64,000 nt of DNA from Lytechinus pictus (lineage: Eukaryota; Echinodermata; Echinoidea; Temnopleuroida; Toxopneustidae): assembly GCF_037042905.1 (NCBI RefSeq), contig NC_087249.1, forward strand, positions 11,280,001 to 11,344,000. Reading direction: 5' to 3'. Positions within the stretch are counted from its first letter, which is position 1; every line of letters begins with the position of its first letter. Of this stretch, positions 24,962-36,788 are shown one piece after another. The notes below the pieces were generated by a model, which made no database searches, was not told where the DNA came from, and saw nothing but the letters and a program-made list of their open reading frames with translations. The position numbers were made by a program, and so were the translations under genes.

Positions 24962-26464
24962 CAGTGGCGTAACTACGGGGGGGGGGGGGGGCATGGGGGG
25001 CACGTGCCCCCCCCCCCCCCAATCGGCTGGCAAAAAAAAAAAAAAAAAAAAAAACGGGAGAAAAAGAGGGAGAAGAAAGAAACGTAGTGGGAAAGAAGAA
25101 TTTATTGTACATTATAATGTTATATTATATTATATTATATGTTGTGTTATATTACATAAGAATTATTTTTTTTCATAACTTTATGAAACATAATGTGCTC
25201 AGGTCCTATTTGTTCAGTATTCCTGGTACTAGCATTGTCTGTTTAACGAGATATATACATGTACAATCATGTTGTACCAAAACGTCCTGTTTTCAAGTCA
25301 ATATGCACCAAATATATATCATCGCACTTCGAGTTATTATTGTTTTATGTAGTGACATATGCTTCTTTTCATGACTACTTAAAGTGATAGCCCCATTTTA
25401 AGGTCTGTATATAAAAAAAAATCCTTGTTCGTGTTCGTGCTTACGTTGGAATTAGTGGATTGATGAGATTTGTCTGCTCTTCATGAATTCCTGAAATCGG
25501 TCCTTAAAATGTTTCTTTTTCTAATGTAAATATCAAAAATTTTCAGCTCGCGCTTCGCGCTCGCATCATTTGTTTAGTGAAATACGTATGGTCATAGTAG
25601 ATTACTACAAACAAGCCTTAGAATGTCCCTCTTCAGATCTGAATTTCCTATATTTTCAGCTCGCACTTTGCGCTACTGAGATGCGTATGATAATCATGAT
25701 TACTATGACTACAAAAAGCTCTTCATGTGTTTGAATGTGATTCTAACAAAATCAGCAATCGCTTGGCACTCGCATTGGATGACTATGGTGAGATATGTAT
25801 ACTCTTAATGGATTCAAAAAAATAAATAGTCCTTAAAATGTCCCTGTTTGGCATCAATATATACAAAATTTTCAGCTCGCGCTTCGCGCTCGCATCATTT
25901 TGTACGTGAAGTACGTATGGTCTTCGTAAATTCCTACAAACAAGCCTTAGAATGCTTCTCTTTAGGTCTGAATTTCCTAAATTTTTAGCTCGCACTTCCG
26001 CTCGCAATATTTGATTAGTGAGATGCGTATTTTAATCATGATTACAATGACTACAAAAGGTGTTTCATGTTTTCTAACAAAATCAGCAAGCGCTTGGCAC
26101 TCAAATTAGATGAGTATGGTGAGATATGTATTCTCTTATTTGATTTCTAAAAAATAGTCCTTAAACTGTCTCTGTTTGGGGTCAATAAATACAAAAATTT
26201 CAGCTCGCGCTTCGCGCTCGCATTGTTTGTTTAGCGAGACAGATACGTATTTTTTTTTAATTTAAATTTTCAGCTCGCGCTCGCATCATTTGATCAGTGA
26301 GATACATTACATATCCGTTTGATGGCACAGTCCTTAAAATGTCTCTATATAAGGTCAATAGGCCTATACCTGGTAATTGAGCGCGCTTTGCGCGCTCACT
26401 GAGCGACTCAAAATTTTTGCTGGTGCCCCCCCCCCCCAATGCCGTGACCCACGGTACGCCACTC
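24962..26464. mobile_element. Complete hAT-like non-autonomous element with 8-bp target duplication
   Basis: The flanks are ACCATCCA at 24,954-24,961 and again at 26,465-26,472. The left end is CAGTGGCGTAACTACGG and the right end, reversed, GAGTGGCGTACCGTGG. Long G runs (G15 and C14) lie near the left end and a C run near the right. The interior, about 1.5 kb, is the GCGC mirror-core array and AT-rich DNA, with no transposase. Confidence 0.9.
25550..26290 (+). repeat. Degenerate array with mirror core GCTCGCGCTTCGCGCTCG (unit 2)
   Basis: Same as the array at 21,940-22,680, shifted by 3,610 bp. A further reduced core, GAGCGCGCTTTGCGCGCTC, lies at about 26,378-26,397. Confidence 0.85.
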
Positions 26465-26472
26465 ACCATCCA

Positions 26473-27465
26473 TAATAGGGCCACTGTCGTGCACTGGGGG
26501 AGAACATGAGCACACAATGGCGGGAAATTTGAACCGGATTTTGAACAGCTGAGCGTGGCAGGCGAGAGACAAATGTATTTCGTAGATAGGGTAGAATGTA
26601 CAGCAAGCAACAACAACATCATCGGTGTAAATGCTGAGGGAAGTGACATGTGCTCTCCAAAAAAAAAACAAGACATCTGACAGATTTTATTTTCCTGATA
26701 TTTTTTTACAATGTGAGACAGCGAAAAGGATATAGAAACTTCAGGAAGCTGATCTCGGGAAAACATAGTTTGGTGGGAGCCATGCAGGTAAGTTATATAA
26801 TTATCTTGATGTTAGGTGTTAAAATATAACCTTTTAAAACTAGTTGAGAGAAATACACGTTAGTACATGAAGTCAAGGCATATCAAAGTACGTCATACAT
26901 GTATTCATAGGCGGATCCAGCTTTTGGCGAAAGGGGGGGGGGGCGCACTGCCGAGCGGCGCACATATTTTTGCACTTCACCGGCGCCATAAAAGAAAATG
27001 TTGAAAAAGGGGTTAAGTCTGACCCTGTCAAATGCTCTTTTCAAAATGTAGGATTTCCAGTCATGCCATTTTGCATGACCACACGCAGATAATATTTCCG
27101 GGGGGGGGGGGGGGCAAGACTCGAAAATTTGGTGCACATCTCACATTTGCACATTTTTCATAGTTTTCATGAAATGTTAAGGAAAAAAAATTGTTTTTCA
27201 CAACAGCAGATCGCGAATGTCCACTTAAACATATCTCATTATAACAGAAATATTCATCAATTTAAACATATAATCTTTCTAAAACATATATAGAGAGAGA
27301 TTGAAAAACTTATTAAAGAAAGAAACAAGCAAAAAGTAACACAAATTATGCATGTTATGTGCGATTTTAAAATCTCGTGTATTAACCCTTAATTATTGCG
27401 ATGAGGCCAATGCTTTTGTAGAGATACAAGTTTTTTTTTACCATATGTATATATATATATACACA
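26473..27465. other. Unassigned stretch
   Basis: No gene is recognised. A G-rich segment near 26,930 follows CATAGGCGGATCCAGC, which looks like the left end of another DNA element, and a second G run is at about 27,100. A CAG|GTAAGT consensus donor occurs at 26,786-26,792 after an ATG, but I found no clear partner exon. Confidence 0.4.
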
Positions 27466-27660
27466 GGGGCGTCGATCTTTTTTTAAGATTTGGGGGGCAA
27501 AATCATGAATCAACTTTCCAAAGGCGCTCGATATCACACAAAACAAACAAACTCACACAAACACACACACACATATGCATATATATATATATATTTATAT
27601 GAGATAGAAACACATATCTCACCAACAAATTAATGCGAGCGCGAAGCGCGAGCTGAAATT
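27466..27660 (+). repeat. Left end of a hAT-like repeat, inverted copy of 16,598-16,797
   Basis: It starts CAGGGGCGTCGATC and ends in GCGAGCGCGAAGCGCGAGC, then continues into the reverse-oriented array. Confidence 0.8.
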
Positions 27661-28120
27661 TTTTAGTAAAACTGACCTGAAAACAGGAAAAAGGTGCCTG
27701 TTTAGGACTGTTTGTAGTAACTCATGAGGAGGATACATATCTCACTACACAGATAATGCGAGTGCCGAGCTGAAATTTCTTTATATTCTGACCAGAAAGC
27801 TTGATATTCTATGCATTTTTTGGTACCAATGATTAAGATGGGTATCTAAAAAATAGATGCGAGGGCGAAGCGCGAGCTTAAAATTTTGATATTTCGATCT
27901 GAAAAAAAATGACAGTTTAATGGACGTTTGTAAAAAAGAACAAGATTATATCCAGCAAAGGATTATTGCAAATCGAAGCGGGAGTTCTTTTGACGTTTAG
28001 TCCTGAAAAAGGGACATTCTATTCACCTATTTAATCATGAAAAGTATGGGGTTTTGCTACAGAAATGATGCGAGCGCAAAGCCCGAGCAGAAAATTTTTA
28101 TATTCCAATCTGAGAAGCGG
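27615..28120 (-). repeat. Reverse-oriented GCGC mirror-core array
   Basis: Cores such as GCGAGCGCGAAGCGCGAGC (27,634), GCGAGGGCGAAGCGCGAGC (27,859) and GCGAGCGCAAAGCCCGAGC (28,070), each followed by AAATTTT and a TGACCTGAAAA-like segment. Further decayed reverse units occur at about 30,037-30,280, 31,285, 32,580, 32,695, 32,815 and 32,910. Confidence 0.8.
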
Positions 28121-28544
28121 ATAATGTAAGCACGATTTTAAATAAAGAACGAGTTGTGTAGCTCAATCTCAATATACGACTGGTTGCGTAATTATACACT
28201 CCCGGTACTAGCAACGGGTTTTAGCAAAGTTTTGGGCTAGTAAATATCGAATCATCTTCTTAAAACACTATAGTAGCTGTCTTAAACTAAAGGCCATAGG
28301 GGTGGCACAATGTGGAATGTGTAAAGAAGAAAAGTGACTGACCTTCTTTTTATTAAAGCATTGAAAAATAAGATCAAAATTAAAGGATTTGCTCTACGCT
28401 TTTGTATGATTCTGGGATTTTTTAAATAAATTAAAGATTTCATGACATCTGTCATTCTGTGGGCAACTGCCCCGCCCCAGTCCACTCTGTAAGGGCATGC
28501 GATAAGCTTTGTTATGACCATTCAACAATGAAATGTATAACCAG

Positions 28545-29545
28545 GTGCCGCTGATCATTCTTGACCGGCGCCGATCTAGATTTGGTTGGCAATAGGCCCT
28601 TCTTCATTATTCTACCGGCGCCTATTTATTGGAACCAGGGGACGCTGATTATTCTTGACCGGCGCCGATTGAGAACAAGTAGTGCTGATTATTTTTACCG
28701 ACGTCACGTAAGATTCAGGCAGCGGCAATTCATAATTGACTGGCGCCGATTTAGAACCAGGAGGCGCCGATTATTTTTGACTGGCGCCGATTTTTAACCA
28801 GGTGGTGCTGATTATTCTTGTCCGGCGCCGATTTAGATTTAGGTGGAGCTGATTATTCTTGATCGGCGCCGATTTAGATATAGGTGGCGCTGATTATCTT
28901 TGATCGGCGCCGGGTACGAAATCAGGCAGCGCCGATTTTTCTTTACCGGCGCCGATTTATAACCAGATGGCGCCGTTTATTCTTGCCCGGCGCCGATTTA
29001 GATTTAGGTGGAGCTGATTATTCGTGATCGGCGCCGGTTAAGACTCTGGCAGCGCCGATTTATAACCAGATGGCGTTGATTATTCTTGTCCGGCCCCGAT
29101 TTAGATTTAGGTGGCGCTGATTATCTTTGATCGGCGCCGGGTACGAAATCAGGCAGCGCCGATTTTTCTTTACCGGCGCCGATTTATAACCAGATGGCGC
29201 CGTTTATTCTTGCCCGGCGCCGATTTAGATTTAGGTGGAGCTGATTATTCGTGATCGGCGCCGGTTAAGACTCTGGCAGCGCCGATTTATAACCAGATGG
29301 CGTTGATTATTCTTGTCCGGCCCCGATTTAGATTTAGGTGGCGCAGATTATCCTTGATCGGCGCCGGTTAAGACTCTGGCAGTGCCGATTTTCTCGACTG
29401 GCGCCGATTTATAACCAAATGGCGCTGATTATTCTTGTCCGGCGCCGATTATTCTTATCCGGCGCCGATTTAGATTAAGGTGGCGCTAATTATTCTTGAT
29501 TGGCGCCAGTTATATGCAGGCAGCGCACTGCTGATTATTTTTAAC
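28545..29545. repeat. GGCGCC minisatellite, about 40-55 bp units
   Basis: Units carry CCGGCGCCGATTTAGATTTA, then GGTGGCGCTGATTATTCTTG. The GGCGCC and CCGGCGCCG cores are palindromic. Within the array there is a 227-bp higher-order duplication (about 28,880-29,106 and 29,107-29,333), recognised from CGGGTACGAAATCAGGCAGC at 28,911 and 29,138. It is much richer in CpG than its surroundings. Confidence 0.9.
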
Positions 29546-29734
29546 CGGCGAAGTTGTTGGGAAAAGGGTAGTTAAAAGAAAAGATAAGGAAGATGATATG
29601 ATTGCGCTTTGCTGGGGGATAGTCTTTCCTTACTGTTGCAAATATTATATCAGTGTAAAATTAAATTGTGACACAGCTGGTCGGGAGCATATGGCCGTAT
29701 AGCTCGGGGGTACAATGTAAATTTGCGCTCCCGT

Positions 29735-29890
29735 CGGGAAAATGGAGAGGGGGAGAGCAAGGAAAGAAAGGGAAGGAGAGGGGGAAAGGAAAGAGGAAGA
29801 AGGAGGGAGACAAAAAAGGAAAGAAAGGGGCTAAGAGGAAGAGGAGAACAAATAAAAGGAAGGAGAGATCGAGGGAGAGAGAATGGGACG
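29735..29890. repeat. Purine-rich GGAAAG/GGGAGA tract
   Basis: Low-complexity GGAAAG and GGAGAG sequence; the Arg/Lys/Glu-rich open frames here are not genes. Confidence 0.75.
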
Positions 29891-30290
29891 ATACTTAAAT
29901 ATATGACCTGGAAAGGGAACTTTTGGGGAATGTTTGCTGAAAAGTGAAATTTCTTGATAGTCCGACCTGAAAACTGAACAGTTTTAAAATCGAATCACGA
30001 TCGAACAAGGAATGTTTCTGAATAATCAATTATTTAGAGCGCGAAGCGCGAGCTCAATTAATTTTAAAGATCATTTAAACCTAAGTACGGGACATTCATT
30101 ATTTTAAATCATGGAGAGGATTGGTGTCTTAATTCCTAAATAAAATGATTCGCGAGCTGAACATTTTTGATATTCCGATCTAAAGACTATACATTTTTAG
30201 TTTAATACAGTATTAAATGTAATAAAGAATCTCAAACAATATTATTAATTCGAGCGTGAGGCGTTAGCTGTAATTTTTGTATATACTGGA

Positions 30291-31520
30291 CATGTTAAGG
30301 ACGTTCCACAGTTATGTTTGTGCGCATTATGATCTGTGCATAGTTTACACTCTGCGCGCTGACGTCACAATGGATGAACAGGTGATTAATTAGCTGCGGG
30401 TATGTGCTGATTTACTCATCTTCTGCACTTTAACTGCAGATCCGATGCGTTATTTCATGAAGCTGAAAAATTGAATTATTCCATGGACCATTCAAAAAAA
30501 GATTCTCTACAATTTCAAAATACTTTACTCTGCAGTGCTGCCAAGAATCACGAATATTACCCCGAGTTTGAATAAATGGTAGAGTGGTTTTGATTTTTTC
30601 TTCACATAGATACAAAGCATTCGGCGCATTTTTGGTGTTTTAAAAAGCACATTTGCTCTAATAAAAATACTGATAGTTTAAAAACAAGCACATGAACCCC
30701 TATTTTTTAATGTTTGTTCCTCTTAGGTATATCTTCCTCTACAACTCTACAAATTTTGGTGAAAATGACATGGATTTTGAATAAAGTGCAGCATTTATTG
30801 TACTTTTGTAGTTTGTTACTGAAATTTCACATTTTTTAGATTGGGATTTTGTTATCTTTTACGCCATTTTTAAGAACTGACAGTGCTGTTAAACTTAAAA
30901 TTGCAAACAAATAGCACTATAAATATATTCTCCATTCTAACGATACAATTATTAACTCTCTTGCGAAAGTTGATGACTTTTTCATGTATTTTGACTGAGT
31001 AATACAGGTTTAAACTCATTGTAGTAATCTTAAGCGGTCTAAAAATGCCAAATTATTTTGAATGCGCAATTCTTAAGAACATCAATTTGGGTGAACTTTG
31101 AAGTTCTATAGCAAAAGATCAAGCACATGGACCTATGTTAATTTTTGCATATTTCGAATATTAAGGTTCTAAAGTATGTATGTGCAAAGTTTGGTGAAAA
31201 TGACATGGATTTCACTTTAACTGTGTTAAAGACTGTTTTATATTTAGGAACATTAAAGAGGATGGATGCCACTGCCATGATGGGATTGCGAAGCGCGCGA
31301 GCTGAATTTTTAATAACGGGATATTCTAACCACTAATTGTAATCATGAACATGATGCGTTGGCCTATCTAACTAAATTCGAAGATAATTCGAAGAAAATG
31401 TTTACCCCCAAAATGGTCTTTAAAGTATACATTTTCAGATCAGCATCGTATCAATTCAGAGAAACTAATGTTTTTTTAGAAGAAAGCATGCCTACTTGTT
31501 TTGTTCATTGGTAACATAAT
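30291..31520. other. Unassigned AT-rich stretch with a local repeated segment
   Basis: No gene is seen. The segment TTTGGTGAAAATGACATGGA occurs at about 30,757 and again at about 31,190. A reduced GCGAAGCGCGCGAGCTGAA core is at 31,287. Confidence 0.5.
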
Positions 31521-32121
31521 TAAAGGGGAATCCAACCCAAACAAAAACTTATTTTTATAAGAAAAAGAAAAATCAGACAAGATGATAGGTGAAAGTTTGA
31601 ACAATATTGGACAAACAACAAGAAAGTTATGAATTTTTAAAAGTTGTAAATATTGGTAATCACTATACTCATGGAGACTTCAAATTGGCCGCATATGGGA
31701 TGTCATAGTGATGTAAGGCAAGGACTACTCTTCCATGTACTCCAATACATATTATGACTAAAATGTCATTTTTCCCAAAAGTTTTATTTCATATCATATT
31801 TTTCTTTCATGAGGACATTAAGCAATATACTACCTGGGTTATATTTAGATTATTGCCCCAGGGGAATGGGTACTTAGGAGAAAACCACAAATCCCTGATA
31901 ATAAAGTACATGGCCTATGGGAAAGTTGTCCTTGCCCCTTGTCATAATTTACTTACCCAGTTGCCAATTTGAAATCTACATATAATAGTGATCTCAATTT
32001 TAAAGCAGCTATAACTTTCTTATTGCTTGTCCGATTCCTTTCAAACTTTCGCCATTCTGTTTAATTTATTTTTCTCCTTCCCAACAAAACATTTTATGGC
32101 CAAGGCTGGATTCCCCTTTAA
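31521..32121. mobile_element. MITE-like repeat, AAGGGGAATCCA family, copy 2 (inverted)
   Basis: The ends are TTAAAGGGGAATCCAACCC and GGCTGGATTCCCCTTTAA. It is the reverse complement of 17,776-18,377 with a few per cent divergence by eye. Confidence 0.85.
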
Positions 32122-32157
32122 CGTGGTATGAATGTATTGAGTGGTGAATTAATATAG

Positions 32158-33114
32158 CAGGGGCGGCATAACGTATTTTCGTTGGGGGCAAAGCCAAAAA
32201 GGGCACTTATATGTCAAAATGGGCATTATGGTACAAACGGGTATTTTCACCATGAGATTATCATCTGCGTGATGTAGTAGTGTGTTTTGTTGTAATCAAG
32301 TTGAGCAAAGCCTTTTTGAAGTGATTTTTGATTGATAACATCTATATTTAGACTTTATTTCTGCGAGCAAACGTAGTGAGCGATCGGTTTGGACAAAAAA
32401 AAATGCAAATCTGAAGTTGTGAAACTCGCTTTTCTGTCAATTATGGCGTTAATTACTGTTAAAAAGTCATCTTTACGAGATGTTGCGAGTGGGAATCGCA
32501 AGCTCATACTTTTGGACATTTCATACAATAAGACATGAAAATTAAAAGCAGTTTTTGCTATCAGGAAAATATAAAAATGATGCGAAGCGCGAGCTTATAT
32601 TTTTTATATAGGCCTACTGACCAGAAAAGGAACCTGTTACGATTGCATTTAATGACTCATGAATAGGATACATATTTCACCAATCGAATAATGCGAGTGC
32701 GAAGCGCGAGCTGAAATTTTTTTATATTCCAACCTGAAAACTGGACATTCAAAGCATTTTTTGTAACAAAAAATAGAATGAGTACCTTACTAAACATTTA
32801 ATGATGCAAGCGCAAAACACGATCTAAAAATTTGTGATATTCCAACCTGAAAAACATTTTGTGGCCCAACCATTAACAGGATGAGTACCTTACTAAACAA
32901 TAATTGATGCGAGCGTGAAGCGCGGGCCAAAATTTTTGGGGTTTTCCTAACCAAAAATGTATTGTGTTTTACTTAAAAAGGCCATTTCATTTTGAAAATG
33001 GGCACATTTCATTTTGAAAAAAAGGGCATTTTCCATGTTGAAAGGGGCATCTTTTTCCTTAGGGGATATTTTGGGGGACAAGTGCCCTCCTGCCCCCCGA
33101 TTCCGCCGCCCCTG
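32158..33114. mobile_element. hAT-like element with CAGGGGCGGC ends
   Basis: The left end is CAGGGGCGGCATAACG and the right end, reversed, CAGGGGCGGCGGAATCGG. The interior has reverse-oriented GCGC mirror cores and, near the right end, several AAAGGGGCAT / GGGCATTTT-like units. No matching 8-bp flank could be found, so the target duplication has decayed or one end is not original. Confidence 0.7.
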
Positions 33115-33229
33115 AATTATTGTACATTATCATTCAAGTGGGCCTATATTACAAGACTACACAGACCAGAATATTGCATTATACTGCATGGCCAGATGTG
33201 AGGACTTTCAGGTGGCGCCGTTAAGGCTG

Positions 33230-33560
33230 CTTATAGTTCGTTGCTACTTTAAAATGTCCAGGTTTTAGATAAGGATATCAAAAATTGTCAGCTCATGCTT
33301 TTCCCATCACATTTCTTTAAGAAGATATATACCCATCATCTTCATGATTAATAAAAAGATGCATAGAATTTTCATTTTTTTAGGTTTAAACTTAATAAAA
33401 CCAGCTTGCACTTTGCGCTCGCATTTTTTTTAGATACATCTTGTTCGTGCATAACCTAGCCAGCTTTTGGATTTTCTGGTCGAATATCCACGCTGACATC
33501 AGTTAAATACCTATTGTGATTACAAAATCTGAGAATGTCCAGTTTTCAAATCGGAATATC
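33230..33560 (+). repeat. Decayed forward units of the GCGC array
   Basis: AATTGTCAGCTCATGCTTTT, CAGCTTGCACTTTGCGCTCGC and nearby TGTCCAGTTTTCAAATCGG are weak matches to the unit structure at 21,940. Confidence 0.5.
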
Positions 33561-33610
33561 GAAAATTCATTAATAAATTATAATTATTGAACGTCTTTGC
33601 TGAATGACAA

Positions 33611-33898
33611 CGGGGCAAAAAAGAAGTCCCTGTTCGCTGGGTGTTGCCTGCCAGTCTTATCTGCTACGTGCCTTTTATATTGGCTATTGCTTATTTGCCA
33701 GAATTAACAGGAAAGGTATATAGGGGTGTCAAAATTCTTTGGGTCGCATCATTTTTATTCTTAATCGACCCACCTATGGGCAGCGCCTGCATGAGTTCCG
33801 GTGGGATTGTTACATTTTACATGAATGGCAAAACTACTATGGCCACGGCATGCACAGTTTTTACTTTCAACCAATCAAACGGTAGGAATAAGGATTAG
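33611..33898 (+). pseudogene. Possible orphan exon or fragment, faintly SLC13-like
   Basis: An open frame has VPFILAIAYLPELTGKVYRG, then hydrophobic sequence, PPMGSACMSSGGIVTFYMNG and KTTMAT. In the N-terminal part of SLC13 (Na+/di- and tricarboxylate) transporters a similar order exists (a PLLLLPLP helix, a WxTE helix, then GIMSSxxVxxxYMNxTxM). About 15 residues of the family pattern would be missing before MSSG. No convincing flanking splice sites or companion exons were seen. Function is not claimed; it may be chance. Confidence 0.2.
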
Positions 33899-33899
33899 G

Positions 33900-36788
33900 G
33901 GGAAGATACTCAAAGTGATTAACATACTGATTTCAGGCTGCTAAGAGAATTAAAGGGTCCGGGGTTTTGGGAGGGGTCTTTCTTTCCAGTAATTTATTAT
34001 ATTTTATTCCTTTTTTAGCTGTTTAATATCTTTTGGCTATATTAGGGTGGGACTCCTATGACTCTGTGCTGGGCGGGAGGGGTGCACCCGCCCCACCCCA
34101 GCCTACGCCATATTGTTTTGGATGACATAGAATAGAAAGTGTATACATGTATGACTATTTGACTGTTTCACTTATTTTTATTTTCTCTTAGTTTCTCATT
34201 AGCGCAGAATAGCCTTGTGTAGACTATAAAAGATGTATCCTGAGCCATGATTGGAAGTGGGATATACCATCCATGCGGCGTGGTCATCGAGGAATGGAAC
34301 ATGAGATGATGATCAGGAGATGATGCTCAGGAGATCATTGATGGCGGGTGAGGAGGATAGCAGATTGTTCTTATGAGGTATCCAGCTGTTACATTGTGAG
34401 ATGAGGTCAGACGTCGACGTGTAGGCCTATCCGCAGTTTTACCAAGAGAAGGAAGAGGGAGTGGACGGTGTACTTCGACCGACGAATATATCTTGCAGAT
34501 ACTATGATTGGAAATTGTACCCTATGCAGTCTCATCACGGTGAGGGGTGATCAAGGATCCAGTTAGGCTATTGGCCTTCTGCCGCCCCGCTAGTCCGAGG
34601 AAGTTTACGCGGGAGTTTACGTTACATGACGGGAATGTTCCAAAAACGTTAAGGGTTGTTTTACAATTAATCAGGATGCGTTTTTAAGGCCTTCTGTGCA
34701 TCATAAAATGACATTATGTGTAGTGGATAATCTCAAATCTACGATGGCAATGGTATAGGCACTTTTAGAGCAGTTGAGTCCATGGTTAAAGCAACCTGCA
34801 ATAGAACTTCGCGAAATTAACCTTAGTATCTTGCATTTTAGGGAAAACCTACTCTCTCATGCCCCCCCCCCCCCTCGGCCCAAGCATATCGCATCTCCGT
34901 TCTTTTTTGACAAATCGGAATTGATAATTGAAATAAGATTGTTTCAAAACTGAAAAGCCAGATAACTTGATTGTATGCCTTTTAACCCGACATTGGGCAT
35001 TCTGCCCCCAAAGTCCTCTGCTAATTAGGGAGTTTAATGCACATTTATGCCTTATTAAGATTATAATATATTTTTCTTTGTAAACATTTTTATATTATAT
35101 AATACATATGAAACAATAAGTGAGGAAAAACAATAAGTGAGGAAAAACAATAAGTGAGGAAAAACATTTTTTTAATGAAATTAGACTCACAGCTATACTC
35201 TGATTGTAAAAACAATCATCGATCCTTATATTAGTGTGGAGATCAGTGAATTTACTGGAACAAAATTGATCAACCAAATCGGCACATCTTCCTTTCACGA
35301 ATGCGGCAGAATTATACTCCGTGATATTTTTTTCCCACATTTTAATGGCGTTATTCAGACATAATAATATAAAAAACGAAAACGAGATAACATAAAAACT
35401 TTGTCTATCTTGCGTGCAGGAAAAGTTTCATTTTATACTTGACCTATATGCTGACTGAATTTTAGGTATCGTGTTAAGGCCTCCGCACTCTTTATAACCT
35501 GTCCATGATCCGATTTTGGAACAAATCCATTGCTTATATTCTGATAATGTGGACGGAAAGTACTGTATGTTTTTATTCGAGGTTTAAATTAACTATTAGC
35601 ACATCAATTTTGGATGATTGCAAGCGTTTATAATTATTTTGAAGTAAAGACCACCTTAGTTTCAAATCCTAGTCAATCGTATGATAGCTGTGACGTCATT
35701 ACGAATAAATATTTCGCTTTTAATCTAATAAGGATGGTAGCATAGTTACAGATTTGAATACATGTACAAGTATTTGTACACCGATTTAGACAATTTTAAA
35801 CATTAAGATGTTCCATGTCTCAGTTAATATTCGCGAACCAATTGTACTACGTTCTATTACGAAATCAGGTCGAAGACCAATCGTAAGGTTTGAGTGTCTT
35901 TACGGTTTTAACCTCTTGAGGGGAAGGTTTTCATTTACCATCACATGGGTTTTGAACGTTGGTGGTTCACGAAATTAAGTGAGGAAGTATAGAATATTAA
36001 ACATATATCAAGATATCTATGGCCCATATCCTTTCCCCCTCTCGGATGAAAATTCATATAATAAAGAGGTAAAAATCTTTGATGAGGCAAACATTTCAAC
36101 AGACCCTTAGAATGGGTTACATTTTAGATATTCATTCCTGCGAAGTAAGAAACAATGTATTTGTGAACGATTTATTAATGAATTAACAGAATTGTACTGA
36201 AAGCCCAGTTTGCCAATTTCTCATTTGACTGTTTGAAAGTATTTTGAAGGGCAAGTCCACCCGAACAAAAATGGTTGTGAATGAATAGAGGAACAATCAA
36301 ATCAAAATCAAAATTTTATAAAAAGCAGGTGTAAAATAAAAAAGTTATGAAATTATGAATTTTCGCTTATTTTTACGAAAGAATTAAATTGCACCAATGT
36401 ATTTTCTAAAATATGAAACAGGTTATTCTAATTTTCCACAGATTTGACAAAGCATTTTCGTTGAATCAAACTAGATTGCAACTATGGCAATCACATACAA
36501 GAAGAAATCAAACCTAGTTTCACGTCATAATAAGGAAAATATATGAAGATATTTCAGAATTCACATGATGATGATAAAATACAAAGAAATGGTGTTGGTG
36601 GAGTCATCAGTTGCCTCATTTGCATACTGACCAGAATTGACATAACTTTCTTATTTTTACGTCCTATTAAGATGAAATTTTCACCATTGTGGTAGGCCTA
36701 TTTCCGAAATGCACCAAGAAAATCTACAATATAAATTCCTCTGCTAATGACATGAGGGTAGATTTTATAATTCTTTATTTTGCCTGGT
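33900..36788. other. Unassigned AT-rich stretch
   Basis: No gene or structured RNA is recognised. It contains a C run at 34,863, an 18-bp triplicate at 35,112, and at 36,249 a left-end-like AAGGGCAAGTCCACCCGAAC sequence similar to that at 16,392. Confidence 0.5.
35112..35165. repeat. 18-bp repeat, three copies
   Basis: AACAATAAGTGAGGAAAA is repeated three times head to tail without change. Confidence 0.95.

Larger units (their letters stand above)
22701..26310. repeat. 3,610-bp tandem duplication, unit 2
   Basis: The second unit, followed by a 5-bp remainder ATATC (26,311-26,315). The junction at 22,700/22,701 joins ...GATACATTAC to ATATCAAGAATT. ATATC is thus common to both breakpoints. 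Lengths are equal because the small indels cancel. Confidence 0.95.

Noticed and set aside
26257-26766. 169-codon minus-strand frame
   Set aside because: It runs across the right end of the hAT-like element and its target duplication, so it is a chance frame.
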